Origin: 66-474 sp036759545
GTDB taxonomy: Bacteria > Pseudomonadota > Gammaproteobacteria > Xanthomonadales > Rhodanobacteraceae
Assembly (NCBI GenBank): GCA_036759545.1
Contig: DAIOUL010000124.1
Coordinates: 1-5,482, forward strand
Direction: 5' to 3'
Length of the DNA stretch: 5,482 nucleotides
The translations under genes and the position numbers were made by a program. This document shows, one piece after another, positions 1-4,970 of the stretch; position 1 is the first letter of the stretch, and every line of letters starts with the position of its first letter. The notes beneath the pieces were generated by a model. The model did not search any database. It was not told where the DNA came from and saw only the letters and a list, made by a program, of their open reading frames with translations.

Positions 1-387
1 ACGATGCAGAAATCCACCGGCCTGCTGCCGGATGCCTGGTCGCAGAAGCTGATGCAGAAGATGGGCGTGGATCGCCTGACCGCATTGCTGGCCGCGATCG
101 AAATCGTGCGCCGCGGCGGCACGATCTCGATCATCGGCGTGTACGGCGGCCAGACCGATCCGCTGCCGATGCTGCGCATGTTCGACAAGGGCGTGAACAT
201 CCGCATGGGACAGGCGCACGTGAAACGCTGGATTCCGGAGATCATGCCGTATCTGCTCGATGACGCCGATCCGCTGCGCGTGGAAGATCTCGCCACGCAC
301 ACGCTGCCGCTGGAACAGGCGCCGCACGGCTACCGCATTTTCCAGAAGAAGGAAGACGGCGCCATCAAGGTCGTGCTGAAGCCGTAG
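1..387 (+). CDS. Zinc-type alcohol dehydrogenase (MDR superfamily), C-terminal part only
   Basis: The frame is open from base 1 and ends at TAG (385-387). About 128 residues are visible, so the N-terminal catalytic zinc domain and the start of the NAD-binding fold lie outside the window. What remains includes a late Rossmann strand (RRGGTISIIGVYGG) followed by a segment KGVNIRMGQAHVKRWIPEIM and the ending DGAIKVVLKP. This pattern is typical of zinc-dependent, formaldehyde-dehydrogenase-like or threonine-dehydrogenase-like members of the medium-chain dehydrogenase/reductase superfamily. Such enzymes oxidise an alcohol or aldehyde adduct with NAD(P) in the cytoplasm. The zinc ligands and cofactor-binding motif cannot be inspected, so the substrate is unknown. 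ATG at 4 is internal to the gene, not its start. No T-rich intrinsic terminator follows; only GC-rich hairpins lie in the downstream spacer. Confidence 0.85.
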   Translation, partial: TMQKSTGLLPDAWSQKLMQKMGVDRLTALLAAIEIVRRGGTISIIGVYGGQTDPLPMLRMFDKGVNIRMGQAHVKRWIPEIMPYLLDDADPLRVEDLATHTLPLEQAPHGYRIFQKKEDGAIKVVLKP

Positions 388-396
388 AGAGTGGCC

Positions 397-422
397 GAAT
401 GCGATTTCGTTCGCCTGCATTC
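397..422. repeat. Small inverted repeat just after the dehydrogenase gene
   Basis: GAATGC (397-402) and GCATTC (417-422) are perfect complements around a 14-base loop. GCGA and TCGC can form a competing inner stem. It lies ten bases after the dehydrogenase stop codon. There is no following T tract, so it could be a 3'-end stabilising or weak terminator structure, or chance. Confidence 0.3.
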
Positions 423-449
423 CGGTTCGCTCTGCCGCGTCCGGATGGA

Positions 450-489
450 CATGTTCGCACGCGCGGCAGGCGACGATCCTGCGAACATG
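450..489. repeat. 10-bp perfect inverted repeat
   Basis: CATGTTCGCA (450-459) is the exact reverse complement of TGCGAACATG (480-489), with a 20-base interior. CAGG (467-470) and CCTG (478-481) in the interior could form a smaller competing stem. It lies in the dehydrogenase-nirK spacer, upstream of the FNR-type site. It may be a transcript 3' hairpin for the upstream gene or an operator for an unidentified dimeric regulator. No T run follows. Confidence 0.5.
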
Positions 490-492
490 GAA

Positions 493-512
493 ACGGCGCA
501 ATTCCGCGCCGT
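493..512 (+). repeat. 7-bp GC-rich hairpin, possible weak terminator
   Basis: ACGGCGC (493-499) pairs perfectly with GCGCCGT (506-512) over a six-base AATTCC loop. It follows the 450-489 inverted repeat by three bases. The absence of a U tract argues against an efficient intrinsic terminator, although it may protect or punctuate the upstream dehydrogenase transcript. Confidence 0.4.
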
Positions 513-572
513 CGCTGCATCGCGGTTGGCGGCTCGGATTCCGCTACCGGCTTGAGTGATCGCCGCACCTCG

Positions 573-588
573 TTTGACTTCGGTCAAA
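573..588. promoter_or_regulatory. FNR/DNR-type (CRP/FNR family) binding site
   Basis: TTTGACTTCGGTCAAA is a perfect 6+4+6 palindrome containing TTGAC-N4-GTCAA. This fits the TTG-N8-CAA pattern of CRP/FNR-family regulators such as FNR/ANR, DNR and NnrR, which respond to loss of oxygen or to nitric oxide and commonly control nirK. Its centre (between 580 and 581) is exactly 41.5 bp upstream of the start predicted from the -10-like TAGACT at 610-615, the spacing of a class II activated promoter. The downstream gene encodes a nitrite reductase, so site and target agree. Which family member binds cannot be told from the site alone. Confidence 0.8.
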
Positions 589-609
589 GGGTCTTGCCGG
601 CCGGTTGAG

Positions 610-622
610 TAGACTCGGCGCA
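610..622 (+). promoter_or_regulatory. Predicted activator-dependent -10 element and transcription start of the nirK fusion
   Basis: TAGACT (610-615) matches four of six bases of TATAAT. A start near A622 follows at normal distance. The position where a -35 box would fall (about 587-592) does not resemble TTGACA, as expected for a promoter needing an activator bound at -41.5. The leader would be about 42 bases. The hexamer is weak alone; the call rests on its spacing to the palindrome at 573-588. Confidence 0.5.
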
Positions 623-652
623 ATATCTCGCGCGAGGCGAGCGAGTCACGAA

Positions 653-660
653 GGGAGGAG
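653..660 (+). promoter_or_regulatory. Strong ribosome binding site for the nirK fusion
   Basis: GGGAGGAG lies a few bases before ATG 664, with the GGAGG core (654-658) five bases away. It fixes the start of the 668-residue protein, so the N-terminal membrane module is part of the translated product rather than an annotation artefact. Confidence 0.85.
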
Positions 661-663
661 GCG

Positions 664-2670
664 ATGGCGCACACCTACGTACGCGAGCAATTTTCGGAAG
701 CGTGGCCGGCCATGGCGAGGACGGCCTTGCGGGTCGCCTTCGGCCTGATCTGGGTCGCCAATGCCGCGTTCACGTGGACATCGGGATTCGCCATCCACTA
801 CGTCGGGTACCTGCACAATGCGGCGCAGGGGCAGCCCGGCTGGTCGGCATGGTGGTTCGATTTCTGGATCTGGCTGGTCACGCCCAACGCCGGTGTGTTC
901 GTCTGGCTCACGCGCCTCATCGAGACGGCGCTGGCGGCGGCGCTGGTGTTGGGCTTCGCGCGCAAGACGGTGTACGTGCTGGGTGCGTTGTTCAGCCTGC
1001 TGATCTGGAGCACCGCCGAAGGGTTCGGCGGTCCGTACACGGTCGGTGCCACCAACATGGGCACCGGCATCGTCTACGTGCTGATCTTCATCGCGCTCAC
1101 GCTCATCAACAGAGGCTCCGGACCCAGCCCCTACAGCGCCGACTATTACATCGAGAAGTCATGGCCGCGCTGGCGGCTGATCTCCGAATGGCGCGCCGAC
1201 GTCGCGCCGGGCACGGTGCATCCGGTGTCCTGGCGGGTGCAGGCGCCGGCGCTGATCGGGATCGCCTTGCTGGTGTTCTTCCTCGTCGCGGGATTGCACA
1301 GCAGCTTGAACGTGCGGCCTCCGTCACCCACCGCAGCGGCGGCCGCCGTGTCGCCGCTTTCACTCGCGTCCAGCGCGCCGATCGCGCAAGCGCGCGACGC
1401 GCGGCTGCCGCCGGTCGAGGCGAGCCCGAGCGTGAACGTCGACATCACGGCCACCGACAACACGGTCGAGATCGCCAGCGGCGTGCAATACCAGGCGTGG
1501 ACTTTCGGCGGCAGCGTGCCCGGCCCGGTCATCTACGTGCGGCAGGGGCAAACCGTCAACGTCACGTTCACCAACAAGGGCACGATGCAGCACTCGCTGG
1601 ATTTCCACGCCGCGATGACGCCGCCGAGCCTGCATTACGTGGACATCATGCCCGGCAAGTCGCTCACGTATTCGTTCGTGGCGAAGGTGCCGGGCGCGTT
1701 CGTGTACCACTGCGGCACGCCACCGGTGTTGCTGCACATGGCCAACGGCATGTATGGCGCGCTGATCGTAGATCCTGCGACACCGCTTCCTCCGGCGTCG
1801 GAAAGTTACGTGCTGGTGCAGGGCGAGTGGTACACGCAGCAGGTATCCGGAAAACTGATGGGCGCCAACTACGAGAAGATGACCCTGGAGCGCCCCGACG
1901 AAGTGGTTTTCAATGGCGCCGCGTTCCAGTACCGCGATCATCCGCTGCCGGTTACGCCGGGTCAGCGCGTGCGCATCTATTTCGTGGATGCCGGACCGAA
2001 CCTGGCGAGTTCCTTCCACGTGATCGGGGCGATCTTCGACAAGGTTTATCCCGATGGCGATCCGGCGCACGCGTTGAGCGGCGTTTCGACCTACACGGTC
2101 GGCCCGGGTGCAGGCGCGGTATTCGACCTGGTGATTCCGGATCCCGGCAAGTACGCCTTCGTGGATCACGACATGGCGCACATGAGCCTCGGCGCGCAGG
2201 GCATTCTCGCAGTGGGCACGTCGGAATCACCCGCCGAGGCCGCGGTTCCGGCACCCGCGGCCGCAGCGCGTGCCGGACCCGCGGCGAGCCCAGCGCCTGC
2301 GCCTGCCGTGCCGGCCGGTCCGTACAAGTTCGATGCCGCGCGTGGGGATTCTCTCTATGCGACGAATTGTTCCGCCTGTCATCAGGCCACCGGCACGGGC
2401 TTGCCGGGCGCGTTCCCGCCGCTCAAGGGCGATCCGGTGGTGCTGAATCCCGATCCGGCCAGGCAGATCGAAACCATCCTGCACGGTCTGCACGGCCAGA
2501 ACATCGGTGGCACGGTTTACCAGACGCCGATGCCGCCGTTTGCCGGCACGCTGAGCGATGCCGATATCGCGGACATCATCAATCACGAGCGCTCCTCGTG
2601 GGGCAACCAGGCCAAACCGGTCACGGCCGATCAGGTCAAGGCGGCGCGTGCGGCGGGACCGGCGCACTAG
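664..2670 (+). CDS. nirK: Copper nitrite reductase with N-terminal DoxX-like membrane module and C-terminal cytochrome c
   Basis: This 668-residue protein is predicted to reduce nitrite to nitric oxide in the periplasm (denitrification). Residues about 22-150 form four hydrophobic helices resembling DoxX/DoxD-type proteins (motif GGPYTVGATNMGTGIVYVL), and about 194-212 form a fifth helix. Residues about 255-520 hold two cupredoxin domains. Type 1 copper ligands read as H310, C350, H358 and M363. Type 2 ligands are H315, H349 and H502. The catalytic Asp (HSLDFH, D313) and His with its Ile neighbour (FHVIG, H452 and I454) are present. An Ala/Pro linker (about 521-552) leads to a class I-like cytochrome c with CSACH (569-573) and a likely axial Met in TPMPPF (M623). 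A C-terminal haem tether is known in Ralstonia-type NirK (about 450 residues in all); the membrane module is extra. The start is set by a strong Shine-Dalgarno. All metal ligands are intact, so activity is likely. The DoxX assignment is less certain than NirK and cytochrome c. Confidence 0.93.
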   Translation: MAHTYVREQFSEAWPAMARTALRVAFGLIWVANAAFTWTSGFAIHYVGYLHNAAQGQPGWSAWWFDFWIWLVTPNAGVFVWLTRLIETALAAALVLGFARKTVYVLGALFSLLIWSTAEGFGGPYTVGATNMGTGIVYVLIFIALTLINRGSGPSPYSADYYIEKSWPRWRLISEWRADVAPGTVHPVSWRVQAPALIGIALLVFFLVAGLHSSLNVRPPSPTAAAAAVSPLSLASSAPIAQARDARLPPVEASPSVNVDITATDNTVEIASGVQYQAWTFGGSVPGPVIYVRQGQTVNVTFTNKGTMQHSLDFHAAMTPPSLHYVDIMPGKSLTYSFVAKVPGAFVYHCGTPPVLLHMANGMYGALIVDPATPLPPASESYVLVQGEWYTQQVSGKLMGANYEKMTLERPDEVVFNGAAFQYRDHPLPVTPGQRVRIYFVDAGPNLASSFHVIGAIFDKVYPDGDPAHALSGVSTYTVGPGAGAVFDLVIPDPGKYAFVDHDMAHMSLGAQGILAVGTSESPAEAAVPAPAAAARAGPAASPAPAPAVPAGPYKFDAARGDSLYATNCSACHQATGTGLPGAFPPLKGDPVVLNPDPARQIETILHGLHGQNIGGTVYQTPMPPFAGTLSDADIADIINHERSSWGNQAKPVTADQVKAARAAGPAH

Positions 2671-2672
2671 CG

Positions 2673-2685
2673 CCCGTGTAACGGG
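2673..2685 (+). repeat. Five-bp hairpin right after the nirK stop codon
   Basis: CCCGT (2673-2677) and ACGGG (2681-2685) pair over a three-base loop. It starts two bases after the stop codon and precedes the larger hairpin at 2695-2722. It is probably part of the mRNA 3' structure; chance cannot be excluded. Confidence 0.35.
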
Positions 2686-2694
2686 AATCGCGAT

Positions 2695-2722
2695 CCGCCG
2701 GCCCGCGTTGACGGGCCGGCGG
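2695..2722 (+). terminator. GC-rich hairpin after the nirK fusion, probable terminator
   Basis: An 11-bp perfect stem, CCGCCGGCCCG (2695-2705) with CGGGCCGGCGG (2712-2722), closes a six-base loop 24 bases after the nirK stop. The only T run is TTTT at 2734-2737, eleven bases downstream, so termination may be inefficient or factor-assisted. The stem would also protect the mRNA 3' end. Position and perfection support a transcription-unit boundary. Confidence 0.6.
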
Positions 2723-2760
2723 TGCTGCGCTAGTTTTGAACGCGAACATCTCGAAGGTGG

Positions 2761-2790
2761 CGCACGCAAACGTGCGACCGAGCGTGCGAC
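2761..2790 (+). repeat. Hairpin plus 8-bp direct repeat giving two alternative pairings
   Basis: CGCACG (2761-2766) pairs with CGTGCG (2771-2776) over a CAAA loop. The octamer CGTGCGAC occurs at 2771-2778 and again at 2783-2790. The left arm can therefore pair with either copy, giving two mutually exclusive hairpins just before the METTVF frame and the terminator at 2838-2864. This is suggestive of a switching leader or small RNA, but GC-rich DNA produces such pairings readily. Confidence 0.4.
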
Positions 2791-2811
2791 ATGGAGACTA
2801 CGGTTTTCTGA
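2791..2811 (+). CDS. Possible leader peptide METTVF upstream of thrS
   Basis: ATG (2791) opens a six-codon frame, Met-Glu-Thr-Thr-Val-Phe, ending at TGA (2809-2811). An intrinsic terminator stem starts 27 bases later, and thrS is the next gene. Two adjacent Thr codons before a terminator upstream of threonyl-tRNA synthetase resemble ribosome-mediated attenuation. The evidence is thin: only two Thr codons, a weak ribosome binding site (CGAG at 2779-2782), and no promoter identified upstream. It is recorded as a hypothesis and could be chance. Confidence 0.2.
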   Translation: METTVF

Positions 2812-2837
2812 ATCTTTTCGACCTGCGCGGCCTGCCG

Positions 2838-2864
2838 AAAGGACGCCTCGCGCGTCTTTTTTTT
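2838..2864 (+). terminator. Intrinsic terminator with eight T's
   Basis: A GGACGC/GCGTC core extended by AAA/TTT gives a nine-pair stem (2838-2846 with 2852-2860, one G-U pair) and a five-base loop CTCGC. Eight T's follow (2857-2864). This is a canonical Rho-independent terminator on the + strand, 168 bases after the nirK stop and 157 bases before thrS. It may be a second terminator for nirK, the end of a small RNA from the spacer, or an attenuator in the thrS leader. GCGCG (2825-2829) can pair with CGCGC (2849-2853), which would disrupt the terminator stem. Confidence 0.8.
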
Positions 2865-2882
2865 GCTCAAAAGTTTTCCTGC

Positions 2883-2983
2883 CGTCATTCCGGCGCAAGA
2901 CGGAATCCATTTTGCTCTTGACGGCAAATCAAGATGGATTCCGGTTTCCGCCGCGATAGAGCCGCGGCGGCCCCGGAATGACG
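2883..2983. repeat. REP/MITE-like palindromic element
   Basis: The 101-bp unit is bounded by a perfect 11-bp inverted repeat, CGTCATTCCGG (2883-2893) and CCGGAATGACG (2973-2983). Inside are CGGAATCCAT (2901-2910) with ATGGATTCCG (2934-2943), CTTGA (2917-2921) with TCAAG (2929-2933), and CCGCCGCG (2948-2955) with CGCGGCGG (2963-2970). ATTCCG/CGGAAT and ATTCCGG/CCGGAAT can also fold each half into its own hairpin, like a pair of inverted REP units. The CGTCATTCC...GGAATCCA motif recurs in many proteobacterial intergenic repeats thought to be mobilised by RAYT or other transposases. No open frame of its own and no clear target-site duplication are seen. It sits between the terminator and thrS. 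Confidence 0.75.
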
Positions 2984-3020
2984 ACAAGGTACAGGCTCTT
3001 CGGCTCACCGCTGATATTCC

Positions 3021-4925
3021 ATGATCACAATCACTCTCCCTGACAACAGTACGAAGTCCTTCGACAGTCCACCTAGCGTGCGTGACGTCGCCGCATCCAT
3101 CGGCGCGGGTCTGGCGAAGGCGGCGATCGCCGGCAAAGTCGACGGCAAGCTGGTCGATCTTTCGCGCGTCATCGATCACGACGCGCGCGTGGAAATCGTC
3201 ACCGAGAAATCGCCGGAAGCGCTGGACATCATTCGCCACTCGACGGCGCACCTGCTGGCGCAGGCGGTGCAACGCTTGTATCCGGGCACGCAGGTGACGA
3301 TCGGGCCGGTGATCGAGAACGGCTTCTACTACGACTTCGCGCGCGCCGAGCCGTTCAAGCCCGAAGACCTGCCGGCGATCGAAGCGGAGATGAAGAAGAT
3401 CGCGGCCGAGGCGCTGCCGGTTTCGCGCAGCGTGAAATCGCGGGACGAGGCGATCCGTTTCTTTCGCGGTCTCGGCGAGGAATACAAGGCGCAGATCATC
3501 GAATCGATCCCCGCCAATGAGGAGCTGTCGCTCTATACGCAAGGCGAGTTCACCGATCTCTGCCGCGGGCCGCATGTGCCAGACACCGGCAAATTGAAAG
3601 CATTCAAGTTGATGAAGGTGGCGGGTGCCTACTGGCGCGGCAATGCCGACAACCAGATGCTCTCGCGCATCTACGGCACGGCGTGGTTGAACGACAAGGA
3701 TCTGAAGTCGTATCTCACGCAACTGGAGGAAGCCGAGAAGCGCGACCACCGCAAAATCGGCAAGCAGCTCGACCTGTTCCATCAGCAGGAAGAAGCGCCG
3801 GGCATGGTGTTCTGGCATCCGAACGGCTGGACGCTGTGGCAGCAGGTCGAGCAGTACATGCGCCACGTCTATCGCGAATCGGGCTACCAGGAGGTGCGCT
3901 GTCCTTCGATCCTGGATGTGTCGCTGTGGAAGAAATCCGGACACTGGGACAACTACAAGGACAACATGTTCTTCACCGAGTCGGAGAAGCGTACCTACGC
4001 GGTGAAGCCGATGAACTGCCCCGGGCACGTGCAGGTCTACAACGATGGCCTTCACTCTTATCGCGACCTGCCGATCCGCTACGGCGAGTTCGGCTCCTGC
4101 ACGCGCAACGAACCCTCCGGCGCGCTACACGGCATCATGCGCGTGCGCGCCTTCACCCAGGACGATGGCCACATCTTCTGCACCGAAGAACAGATCGAAT
4201 CCGAGGTGACGGCGTTCCACGAGCAGGCGCTCGGCGTTTATCGCGATTTCGGTTTTACCGATGTCGCGATCAAGCTGGCGCTGCGGCCTGAGCCGCGGCT
4301 GGGTTCGGACCAAGTCTGGGACAAAGCGGAAGCCGCGCTGCGCGATGCGCTGCGCGCCTGCGGCGCCGAATGGGAGGAACTGCCGGGCGAGGGCGCCTTT
4401 TATGGGCCCAAGGTCGAGTATCACCTGAAAGACGCCATCGGCCGTACCTGGCAGCTCGGCACCATGCAGGTGGATTTCATGATGCCGCAGCGTCTCGGGG
4501 CCGAATACGTGGACGAGCAGAGCCAGAAGCGGCACCCGGTCATGTTGCACCGAGCGATCGTGGGCTCGATGGAGCGGTTCATCGGCATCTTGATCGAGCA
4601 CCATGCCGGCAATTTCCCCGCGTGGCTGGCGCCGGTGCAGGCCGTGGTGATGAACATCACGGACGCCCAGGCCGACTGGGCCGGCGAAGCGGCCAGGGCG
4701 CTGAACGAGCGCGGGTTCCGCGCCCGGGCCGATTTGCGCAACGAGAAAATCGGCTATAAAATTCGCGAGCATACCTTGCACAAGGTGCCTTGGCTGCTCG
4801 TGGTCGGTGACCGGGAGAAGGCCTCGGGCGCCGTTTCCGTGCGCGCGCGTTCCGGTGAGGATCTGGGCAGCATGCCGTTGCCGGATTTCATCGAACGATT
4901 GTCGAGCGAGGCCGCTCCGCGTTGA
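3021..4925 (+). CDS. thrS: Threonine--tRNA ligase (threonyl-tRNA synthetase)
   Basis: This class II synthetase (634 residues; E. coli 642) activates threonine and charges tRNA-Thr in the cytoplasm. It has an N-terminal TGS domain (1-62, ITITLPDNSTKSF). The editing domain that removes mischarged serine shows H73xxxH77 and C181RGPH185. The catalytic core carries zinc ligands C333 (MNCPGH), H384 (DDGHIF) and H510 (MLHRA), motif 2 (TRNE, R362) and motif 3 (GSMERFIGILIEH, R519). The anticodon-binding domain begins near residue 536. All key residues are intact. The start at ATG 3021 is forced by an in-frame TGA at 3012 and by homology of the TGS opening. No Shine-Dalgarno is visible in the preceding 20 bases, so translation may depend on leader structure; E. 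coli thrS is translationally autoregulated, but no clear tRNA-mimic operator is evident here. infC follows after 45 bases, the usual thrS-infC order. Confidence 0.98.
   Translation: MITITLPDNSTKSFDSPPSVRDVAASIGAGLAKAAIAGKVDGKLVDLSRVIDHDARVEIVTEKSPEALDIIRHSTAHLLAQAVQRLYPGTQVTIGPVIENGFYYDFARAEPFKPEDLPAIEAEMKKIAAEALPVSRSVKSRDEAIRFFRGLGEEYKAQIIESIPANEELSLYTQGEFTDLCRGPHVPDTGKLKAFKLMKVAGAYWRGNADNQMLSRIYGTAWLNDKDLKSYLTQLEEAEKRDHRKIGKQLDLFHQQEEAPGMVFWHPNGWTLWQQVEQYMRHVYRESGYQEVRCPSILDVSLWKKSGHWDNYKDNMFFTESEKRTYAVKPMNCPGHVQVYNDGLHSYRDLPIRYGEFGSCTRNEPSGALHGIMRVRAFTQDDGHIFCTEEQIESEVTAFHEQALGVYRDFGFTDVAIKLALRPEPRLGSDQVWDKAEAALRDALRACGAEWEELPGEGAFYGPKVEYHLKDAIGRTWQLGTMQVDFMMPQRLGAEYVDEQSQKRHPVMLHRAIVGSMERFIGILIEHHAGNFPAWLAPVQAVVMNITDAQADWAGEAARALNERGFRARADLRNEKIGYKIREHTLHKVPWLLVVGDREKASGAVSVRARSGEDLGSMPLPDFIERLSSEAAPR
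4734..4762 (+). promoter_or_regulatory. Candidate internal promoter for infC inside thrS
   Basis: TTGCGC (4734-4739), 17 bases, then TAAAAT (4757-4762, five of six to TATAAT; part of TATAAAAT) lies near the 3' end of thrS. In E. coli, infC is served by promoters inside thrS. The -35 match is poor and the AT-rich stretch also encodes a conserved peptide (KIGYKIREH), so the call is tentative. Confidence 0.25.
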
Positions 4926-4932
4926 CGGATGG

Positions 4933-4951
4933 CCGCCGGACACGCCGGCGG
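4933..4951 (+). repeat. Hairpin between thrS and infC, next to the infC ribosome binding site
   Basis: CCGCCGG (4933-4939) pairs perfectly with CCGGCGG (4945-4951) over a five-base loop. It starts seven bases after the thrS stop and ends five bases before the infC Shine-Dalgarno. No U tract follows, so it is more likely a processing, stabilising or translational-control structure than a terminator. Confidence 0.5.
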
Positions 4952-4956
4952 GATTT

Positions 4957-4962
4957 GAGGAG
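4957..4962 (+). promoter_or_regulatory. Ribosome binding site that fixes the ATC start of infC
   Basis: GAGGAG lies eight bases before ATC 4971. An in-frame TGA (4956-4958) overlaps its first bases, leaving only GGA GAG AAA CGT before ATC. No standard start codon is therefore available between this stop and the conserved IF3 N-terminus. Confidence 0.85.
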
Positions 4963-4970
4963 AGAAACGT

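Noticed and set aside
2013..2042. Apparent loss of a second NirK histidine (GGH in classical NirK reads GAI here).
   Set aside because: The catalytic His corresponds to the one in FHVIG (H452), followed two residues later by the conserved Ile, as in PHLIG of Alcaligenes NirK. The missing GGH histidine is not the catalytic residue, and Neisseria AniA-type enzymes also lack it.
1360..2181. A 273-codon open frame on the - strand inside the nirK fusion.
   Set aside because: Arg/His-rich composition without domain features and entirely antisense to a well-supported gene. It is typical of high-GC shadow frames.
702..2681. A 659-codon open frame on the + strand overlapping almost all of the nirK fusion in another frame.
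   Set aside because: Its translation is Arg/Gly/Ala-rich with no recognisable domain, has no ribosome binding site, and results from GC-rich codon bias. The overlapping frame encodes intact NirK and cytochrome c motifs.
2736..2921. A 61-codon frame MNANISKV... in the nirK-thrS spacer.
   Set aside because: It reads straight through the intrinsic terminator and into the palindromic element, has no ribosome binding site, and its C-terminal part (RHSGARRNP) is a common translation of the repeat itself.
2918..2946. TTGACG inside the palindromic element as a -35 box for thrS.
   Set aside because: No acceptable -10 hexamer occurs at 15-18 bases downstream (for example CCGGTT at 17), so the match is likely incidental.
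2948..2970. Seven-base-loop hairpin in the thrS leader as a tRNA-Thr anticodon mimic (thrS operator).
   Set aside because: The loop ATAGAGC lacks a threonine anticodon triplet, and the hairpin is part of the repeat element rather than a conserved leader.
2730..4055. A 441-codon open frame on the - strand opposite the thrS leader and 5' half.
   Set aside because: It runs through the terminator and palindromic element and shows no recognisable protein family. It mirrors the codon bias of thrS.
4929..4958. A nine-codon frame MAAGHAGGI between thrS and infC whose stop overlaps the infC ribosome binding site.
   Set aside because: There is no ribosome binding site for it, and it simply translates the GC-rich hairpin. 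It could be a coupling mini-frame, but nothing beyond position supports that.
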